The translations under genes were made by a program, and so were the position numbers. Shown piece after piece: positions 6,596 to 11,097 of a DNA stretch of 11,097 bases (positions within the stretch are counted from its first letter, which is position 1; every line of letters begins with the position of its first letter). The notes beneath the pieces are model-generated. The model ran no database searches, was not told the DNA's origin, and saw nothing but the letters and a program-made list of their open reading frames with translations. Source of the DNA: JBLIAZ01 sp047632015 (GTDB taxonomy: Bacteria; Bacteroidota; Bacteroidia; Flavobacteriales_C; GCA-002722245); assembly GCA_047632015.1 (NCBI GenBank), contig JBLIBC010000062.1:1-11097 (forward strand), given 5' to 3'.

Positions 6596-9304
6596 TTACT
6601 TTATTGATCTTATTCTTTGTACAATAGCCAATAAGGTCCCAAGAGCCATTACCACACATCCTAACCACAACATATTAATCAATGGGAAATTAATGGCTTT
6701 AAGCACCACAAAATCTTTTACCTGAGGCTTCATCACAGCAATATACATCTTAAAAGTTTCCGTTTTGGGATCAGCCTTAAACCATTCACCAGCTACACCA
6801 ATGTCATAATTTGCATTAGGTATTGGGTAAAGTTTGTTTTTGTAAAATACCATTGGCAATTCCAACAAGCCTATTTCACCAAGAGGATTTGTTACCATCA
6901 TTCTTAAAACCAATGAGTCTGCATTTTCAGCAGTTTTAGTGGTAGCTACTTCTTGGTATTCAAATTTATAATCATTGTACGTGACCGCACTATCACGTTT
7001 CAATTCCACTTCCGCAAACGGTTCATATTCACGTTTGGAAGCAGTGTCGGATATTGCGGAGGTTAAATGTGTGTATAAATCATGTAATAAATAATGTCTT
7101 GTATCAGGCTCCGCAACCCTACCAAACCTAGCATTGGTTTGTATAAATGGCGTCAAAGTGAACTCTAATTCCTTAGTGCCATTAATTTCCTTGTAGTACT
7201 CAATGTCATAATATACGTTCACCCCTTCTTGCCACTTGTTTTTATAACTTACCCAATATTCACCCAATGGTAAAGTATCTCCAACTTCAATTTTTAGGTT
7301 TTCTGAATTTAACAATTCACCTGCTGATTCCATTTCTAAATCAGCGTCCGACGTATTTACCGAGACCACTTCACTTTGACTCGTTGATATAAATGAACCT
7401 AGTAGTATCAATCCAAAACCGAAATGTGCAATGGATGCTCCTGCTTTCTTAAATTTTCCTTTTAGGATAAAAACGAAATAGAACAAGTTTCCAAGTACTG
7501 CAAACAAAGAGAAAGTGAAAAACAAAGGATACAGAATTTTTGTACTGTTACTTTCACCAAAGTCAAATGCTGTGGAAGACATAGCAATTACAACCGTTGA
7601 AACACTAATTACTAAAGCTGCAAGGGTGAATTTAAAAAATGGCATTGACGGGGTTTTCTTGTATTTTAAAAACAATCCGAAACCTAACAGTAAACTTATA
7701 AATGAACCAATGATCATTTGAGGAACAGCATAATCGCTCACAATGTCTGTCTTGTTAAGTACTTTATCTAGTCCAAACACTTCATTAAAAACAGGTAAAC
7801 TAGTTTTAAAAATTAATTGAAAACAACTCAGAAGCAACAAAATCGCACCCATGAACATCCAAAACTCTCGTGAACTCAAGTTATCCTCCTTGTTACTTCC
7901 TTTATCAAAAAACTTCAAGTAATCCCAAACGAACACCACAAGCAGTATCACTACAAAAAGGATGTTCACCCAATACACATTCCCGAAGTACAAATTGAGC
8001 CAAAACAAACCTGCTGCAGCTCCAGTAAACAAAGTCCTAGTTAACTTATTTTGAAGCAACACCATACCCGCAAGCCAATAAACGAAAATCAAGAAAAACA
8101 ACAATTGTCCTGCTCCTCCACTTGCAAAGGAATGTACTGAAGTATCAGACAACACACCACTCCGTGTCAAGAATGTGGAATAAATTACAAAGACAAAAGA
8201 AAATATAGTAAGTAAAAAAGTCATGTAGGACGATTCACCTTTCTTTTTTTGAACCATCATAACATGAGCAGCTCCTACAAAAGTCAACCAAGGAAATAAG
8301 GAAGCATTTTCTACGGGATCCCATGCCCAAAAACCACCAAAAGTAAGTGATTCATAAGCCCAAGCACCTCCCATCAGTACACCTACACCTAATATCATTA
8401 TTCCAAAAAATATCCAAGGTAACACAGGGGCCATCCATTCATTAAATTGTCGTTTCCATAACCCAGCAACTGCGTAACAAAAAGGTATCAGTGTGGACGC
8501 AAAACCAACAAACAAGGTAGGTGGATGAATGGTCATCCAATAATTTTGAAGCAAAGGGTTAAGACCTTGACCTTGAATTGCTCCTATATAATGGTTCAAG
8601 TTTTTGTCATCACTGTCCATAAAAATGGACTCTCTTACAAAATTCTCAGCATCCCTTGTAAGTAACACAAATGGATTACTTCCTATTGTGAAACCTTCAA
8701 ATGGAAGCAAGGAAAATAACAATCCAATTAAAACTGCAGCAGTTAAATAACTTACCCCCTCCACCCTGCTTAACTTGTTAGCAAACAACAATATAGGTAT
8801 TAACAAAACTCCACCAACTAACATTCCCACTCCAGCACCTCCGGATACATTTACACCAAGGAGCATGCTTACTAGGAGCATTTGAATTAATCCAAAAATA
8901 GCCATCACATGAGGCTCCCAATTTTTAGCTGTAAGCTGAAGCACGTTTCCTAAAACGACATGACAAATGATCCACAGTAAAAAACTCCCTTCCTGCCCAG
9001 CCCAAAAACAAGACAAAATGTACTTTAAAGGCATCACATCATTACTGTGCTTAAACACATAGTGATACTCGTACATGTTGTTTAACAGCATGTAAAACAA
9101 CAACCCTACAAGGCTTACTATTGCAAGTGAATGAGCTCTCCAAAGCCACTTCCCTACTTTAAGCCATTGCTCATCGTGTTCGTTTTGGGCTGATAAAAAA
9201 TAGCTGATAGATGAGAAAGCAATTGCTACAAAGGCACATATCATAAGGATATGTCCAATTGTGCCAACAAACAAATGTTCATTTATGTATTGAACCTCTT
9301 TCAT
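6596..9304 (-). CDS. ccmF: Cytochrome c maturation protein CcmF (heme lyase subunit)
   Basis: Integral membrane protein of the heme-handling (HHP) superfamily, expected to transfer heme from CcmE to the CxxCH motifs of apocytochrome c on the periplasmic side. The signature WWD loop is GGFWAWDPVENA (323-334). WMTIHPPTLF (256-265) gives His260, H347 follows the WWD loop, SVHSFA gives His391 and IAHFGFG gives His627. These match the four histidines conserved in CcmF. Many hydrophobic segments (roughly 15-19) fill residues 10-642, with one last segment at about 876-897. Residues 643-875 form a large hydrophilic domain that should be periplasmic. The total of 902 residues is much longer than E. 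coli CcmF (647) but, as I recall, typical of Bacteroidota forms, often labelled CcsA. It is the last gene of the operon, 2 bp after ccmE. Confidence 0.95.
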   Translation of the reverse strand: MKEVQYINEHLFVGTIGHILMICAFVAIAFSSISYFLSAQNEHDEQWLKVGKWLWRAHSLAIVSLVGLLFYMLLNNMYEYHYVFKHSNDVMPLKYILSCFWAGQEGSFLLWIICHVVLGNVLQLTAKNWEPHVMAIFGLIQMLLVSMLLGVNVSGGAGVGMLVGGVLLIPILLFANKLSRVEGVSYLTAAVLIGLLFSLLPFEGFTIGSNPFVLLTRDAENFVRESIFMDSDDKNLNHYIGAIQGQGLNPLLQNYWMTIHPPTLFVGFASTLIPFCYAVAGLWKRQFNEWMAPVLPWIFFGIMILGVGVLMGGAWAYESLTFGGFWAWDPVENASLFPWLTFVGAAHVMMVQKKKGESSYMTFLLTIFSFVFVIYSTFLTRSGVLSDTSVHSFASGGAGQLLFFLIFVYWLAGMVLLQNKLTRTLFTGAAAGLFWLNLYFGNVYWVNILFVVILLVVFVWDYLKFFDKGSNKEDNLSSREFWMFMGAILLLLSCFQLIFKTSLPVFNEVFGLDKVLNKTDIVSDYAVPQMIIGSFISLLLGFGLFLKYKKTPSMPFFKFTLAALVISVSTVVIAMSSTAFDFGESNSTKILYPLFFTFSLFAVLGNLFYFVFILKGKFKKAGASIAHFGFGLILLGSFISTSQSEVVSVNTSDADLEMESAGELLNSENLKIEVGDTLPLGEYWVSYKNKWQEGVNVYYDIEYYKEINGTKELEFTLTPFIQTNARFGRVAEPDTRHYLLHDLYTHLTSAISDTASKREYEPFAEVELKRDSAVTYNDYKFEYQEVATTKTAENADSLVLRMMVTNPLGEIGLLELPMVFYKNKLYPIPNANYDIGVAGEWFKADPKTETFKMYIAVMKPQVKDFVVLKAINFPLINMLWLGCVVMALGTLLAIVQRIRSIK

Positions 9305-9306
9305 AT

Positions 9307-9735
9307 TTATTCTGGAATTGGGGCTTCAAATGAGTATTCTAGAGGCTCTTTGACCCCAATCTTGTCTGTCTCATATTTACTTGGACATTTTAATAAAATA
9401 TGAACAGCATGAAACTCACCTTCAATCATTCTACCTTCCATGGTAATTTCCTCGGATTTTTCAATGTCACGAGGTTTAGCATCATGAAAAATAACTTTTT
9501 GCTCCACAGTATCACTGTCAATGACATAAAACTCAGTCCTGTTCGCATTTACCTCAGGGTCATAAATAATTTCTTTTGACTTATTCAGTTGGCCAATGAT
9601 GGTAACATTTTGACCACTTTGTTCAGCTGCATCCGCAAAAGTAGAGTAGCTACCAGAACCATCTATAGATTGAAAAACGAGATATACAAGAACTGCTAGT
9701 ATACCTGCTAATATTATTATAGAACTCTTATTCAT
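9307..9735 (-). CDS. ccmE: Heme chaperone CcmE, CxxxY variant
   Basis: Membrane-anchored periplasmic chaperone that holds heme covalently between CcmC and CcmF. One N-terminal membrane segment (residues 5-23) is followed by the OB-fold domain: NVTIIGQLNKSK, TEFYVIDSD, KVIFHD, ITMEGRM, FHAVHILLK. In the best-studied CcmE the heme-binding residue is a His in HxxxY. Here the equivalent site reads C-P-S-K-Y, with Cys117 and Tyr121. CxxxY CcmE proteins are an established minority type, known from Desulfovibrio and archaea, and I believe usual in Bacteroidota. The length of 142 residues is normal, with a short tail after the motif. The ATG overlaps the stop of the preceding ccmD-like gene by 4 bp, so translation is probably coupled. 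Confidence 0.95.
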   Translation of the reverse strand: MNKSSIIILAGILAVLVYLVFQSIDGSGSYSTFADAAEQSGQNVTIIGQLNKSKEIIYDPEVNANRTEFYVIDSDTVEQKVIFHDAKPRDIEKSEEITMEGRMIEGEFHAVHILLKCPSKYETDKIGVKEPLEYSFEAPIPE

Positions 9736-10178
9736 TTTAATTCCTTTTCTAATTTTGATATTTTCCTGTTCAACGTGAATAAATACACGAACATTCCAAT
9801 TAAGACAATTAGCAAAACACCAACTACCACGTATATTTTACCCTCTAAAAGCATCATATCAGCCATTTCAACATGCTCTCTTTTAGAAACATTAGCAACA
9901 TGTTTACCACGACTAGAATTAATTACAATAGAATACCTTCCTTCTCTAAAATCCTTAATGGTCATGCTGTCATTTGCAACAGTAATTTCATTTGTAAATG
10001 AACCTCCCTCAGTGCCGATTATTTGATAATTTAACATTGAAACCTGCTCAACTTTTAAAGAATCCTCAGCTACTTTTCCATCAACGTCTTTCAGGTTTTG
10101 TGTAAACCCAACGGTGGAAACAAAGCACATGAGCAATGTAAGCATGGCTGATTTAAAATATACTTTAACTAATCTCAT
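9732..10178 (-). CDS. ccmD: CcmD-like protein with long periplasmic extension
   Basis: Small membrane component expected to work with CcmC in releasing heme-loaded CcmE. Residues 103-148 are recognisably CcmD of Bacteroidota type: VEMADMMLLEGKIYVVVGV, a membrane segment at about 114-134, then LNRKISKLEKELK as a charged cytoplasmic helix. The N-terminus is a signal peptide (1-26, ending VGFTQ). Between them, residues 27-100 form an extra segment not expected in CcmD, which is usually about 45-80 residues. Residues 47-99 are beta-rich (LNYQIIGTEGG, SMTIKDFREGRYSIVINSSRGKHV). Their rhythm recalls a type A T9SS C-terminal domain (inference only). The gene sits between ccmC and ccmE, overlapping each by 4 bp (ATGA), which supports the identity. 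Confidence 0.85.
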   Translation of the reverse strand: MRLVKVYFKSAMLTLLMCFVSTVGFTQNLKDVDGKVAEDSLKVEQVSMLNYQIIGTEGGSFTNEITVANDSMTIKDFREGRYSIVINSSRGKHVANVSKREHVEMADMMLLEGKIYVVVGVLLIVLIGMFVYLFTLNRKISKLEKELK

Positions 10179-10849
10179 GCATTAAGCTCTTTAAGTAATT
10201 TCCTATTCTTTAGTGCCGACACCCTGTGTTTAAGTTGTGCTATCCACACCCCTAACAATATCCAACCAAGGATTGCTGGATAAAAAACTTGCCGCAAGTC
10301 ACTATTTAAATCGTACGCATTAAAACCGGGATTCCCTCCGTTTCCTGGATGTAAGGAAGGTGCTATTCTTGGATAAACTATCAAAAAAAGCACTAACAAT
10401 ACGTAGGAAAAAATGTTATAAGCTCCTGAAATTCTTGCTCGCTTTTCCAAATCAGTTACTCCTGACTTCAAAATAAAATAAGCAAAGTAAATAAGAACAG
10501 TTATTGCGGCTCCATGAATTTTAGGATCATCAGGCCAATAACTCCCCCAAGTGTAATTACCCCACAACATTCCGGTTAACAAACCCAGTGCGCCAAAAAG
10601 AACACCTACATGAGCAAATGCCGTAGATTTAATATCATTAATGAGCTTACCTCCATTTAAATTCATGATAGCATAAACAACAGACACCGTCATCATTGTT
10701 ATCATGGCAAACCACATTCCTACATGGAAATAAAGGTTCCGAATGGTTTCATTTAAAATGTTTAAACGAGGAACTTCTCCTAAAAAGCCTTGCACCACAG
10801 CAAAGCTTAATAACAATACACAAAGGATTTTCCACCACTGTTTTCCCAC
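10175..10849 (-). CDS. ccmC: Cytochrome c maturation protein CcmC (heme transfer to CcmE)
   Basis: Six-span membrane protein of the HHP superfamily that loads heme onto CcmE. Visible are VPRLNILNETIRNLYFHVGMW, a first heme-ligand His, and SLHPG, the second; these are H55 and H180 counted from the upstream ATG. The WWD-type loop reads WGSYWPDDPKIHGAA, a reduced form of the E. coli WGTWWVWDARLT motif. The GTG at 10849 is preferred as the start. It gives VGKQWWKIL, matching the usual start of homologs, whereas the in-frame ATG at 10888 would add 13 unlikely residues and its next bases form a -7 promoter element. The stop overlaps the ccmD-like start by 4 bp. This is the first gene of the operon visible here. 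ccmB is not directly upstream within the window. Confidence 0.92.
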   Translation of the reverse strand: MGKQWWKILCVLLLSFAVVQGFLGEVPRLNILNETIRNLYFHVGMWFAMITMMTVSVVYAIMNLNGGKLINDIKSTAFAHVGVLFGALGLLTGMLWGNYTWGSYWPDDPKIHGAAITVLIYFAYFILKSGVTDLEKRARISGAYNIFSYVLLVLFLIVYPRIAPSLHPGNGGNPGFNAYDLNSDLRQVFYPAILGWILLGVWIAQLKHRVSALKNRKLLKELNA

Positions 10850-10877
10850 CGTTGTTTTTCGCCTAAAAAAGTTTACG

Positions 10878-10885
10878 CAAAAGTA
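10878..10885 (-). promoter_or_regulatory. Likely -7 element of the ccmCDEF operon promoter
   Basis: The minus strand reads TACTTTTG, a perfect TAnnTTTG. Transcription from it would start near 10872, leaving a leader of about 23 bases before the GTG at 10849. That leader is A-rich just before the start, as is common in Bacteroidota. No good -33 TTTG is found at 19-23 bases upstream. The 34-bp direct repeat copy at 10895-10928 covers the place where it should be. Confidence 0.45.
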
Positions 10886-10894
10886 CATAATTAT

Positions 10895-10928
10895 ACTTAA
10901 ACTGTTTAGCTTTTGGGGAGTTTCAGCG
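10895..10928. repeat. 34-bp direct repeat, copy 1
   Basis: Matches 11052-11085 at 32 of 34 positions in the same orientation. It contains the 11-bp dyad TAAACTGTTTA at 10898-10908, followed by GCTTTT and GGGAGTTTC. It ends close to the probable ccm promoter, so it could be an operator or a remnant of a repeated element. Confidence 0.85.
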
Positions 10929-10943
10929 AAGCTTATTATTTTC

Positions 10944-11007
10944 TTTTTCTTCGTTTAAAAATAAAAACATTGCCTTAGCTACGTTTTTATTTTTAAACGA
11001 AGAAAAA
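10944..11007. repeat. Perfect 25-bp inverted repeat with 14-base loop
   Basis: The left arm 10944-10968 and right arm 10983-11007 are exact reverse complements with no mismatch. The 14-base spacer includes GCCTTAGC. The outer ends are T5 on the left and A5 on the right on either strand, the reverse of an intrinsic terminator, which needs T after the 3' arm. The element sits between the two 34-bp direct repeats, in the non-coding stretch upstream of ccmC. Confidence 0.93.
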
Positions 11008-11051
11008 TAGAACAAGTTGAAAAACCAAAAAGTTATGCGGTTTGAGAATAA

Positions 11052-11085
11052 ACTTAAACTGTTTAGCTTTTCGGGAGTTTCAACG
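11052..11085. repeat. 34-bp direct repeat, copy 2
   Basis: Second copy, 157 bp from the first, differing at two positions. The TAAACTGTTTA dyad is intact at 11055-11065. The sequence continues to the right edge of the window, so further copies may exist beyond it. Confidence 0.85.
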
Positions 11086-11097
11086 CAGGTTGATGCA

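Noticed and set aside
7515..7721. 68-codon plus-strand open frame within ccmF
   Set aside because: It is antisense to membrane segments of ccmF, with no recognisable domain or promoter of its own.
9373..9387. CcmE Cys at the heme site as a sequencing error or loss of function
   Set aside because: The Tyr four residues later and the surrounding LLKCPSKY fit the known CxxxY class, and the gene is intact within an intact operon.
10944..11007. Palindrome as an intrinsic or bidirectional terminator
   Set aside because: The stem is AT-rich and the 3' arm ends in A5 on both strands, with no following T-tract, so the usual terminator signal is absent.
10895..11085. Direct repeats as a small CRISPR array
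   Set aside because: There are only two copies, the 123-bp gap is far longer than a spacer, and a large palindrome fills it. No cas genes are nearby.

Overview
The window looks like a stretch of a Bacteroidota chromosome, most likely order Flavobacteriales. The evidence is a secreted protein ending in a complete gliding-motility/type IX secretion C-terminal domain, two lipoproteins of Bacteroidota style, a Ccm cytochrome c maturation set of Bacteroidota type, AT-rich DNA, no visible Shine-Dalgarno sequences before most genes, and several matches to the Bacteroidota -7 promoter element TAnnTTTG. The genus cannot be fixed from the sequence.

Layout, left to right. Positions 1-376 hold the 5' part of a minus-strand lipoprotein gene that runs off the left edge. 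Divergent from it is an RsmB/NOP-family RNA cytosine-C5 methyltransferase (467-1681). This is followed 30 bp later by a 974-residue secreted surface protein with a TTG start (1712-4636). It has an IgGFc-binding-like N-terminal region, three 142-residue tandem repeats with no indels between them, and a type IX sorting domain. Its 3' end overlaps by 27 bp the end of convergent idi (isopentenyl diphosphate isomerase, 4610-5149, GTG start). Divergent from idi are a Nudix-fold protein with a badly eroded Nudix box (5357-5812) and a small lipoprotein of unknown function (5870-6577).

The right third is a tightly packed minus-strand operon, ccmC-ccmD-ccmE-ccmF (10849 down to 6596). Two of its junctions are ATGA overlaps and the third is a 2-bp gap. 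CcmC and CcmD are expected to help move heme onto the periplasmic chaperone CcmE, and CcmF to ligate it to apocytochrome c. CcmE carries the CxxxY variant of its heme-attachment motif instead of HxxxY. The CcmD-like protein is about twice the usual size, with a signal peptide and an extra beta-rich periplasmic segment. ccmA, ccmB, ccmG and ccmH are not in the window.

Upstream of ccmC (10889-11097) is a short non-coding stretch. It contains two 34-bp direct repeats, each with a TAAACTGTTTA dyad, that bracket a perfect 25-bp inverted repeat. That inverted repeat is oriented wrongly for an intrinsic terminator. This stretch, the modified CcmD/CcmE and the degenerate Nudix protein are the parts most worth a second look. 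I saw no complete new defence or mobile system, no RNA genes and no CRISPR array.
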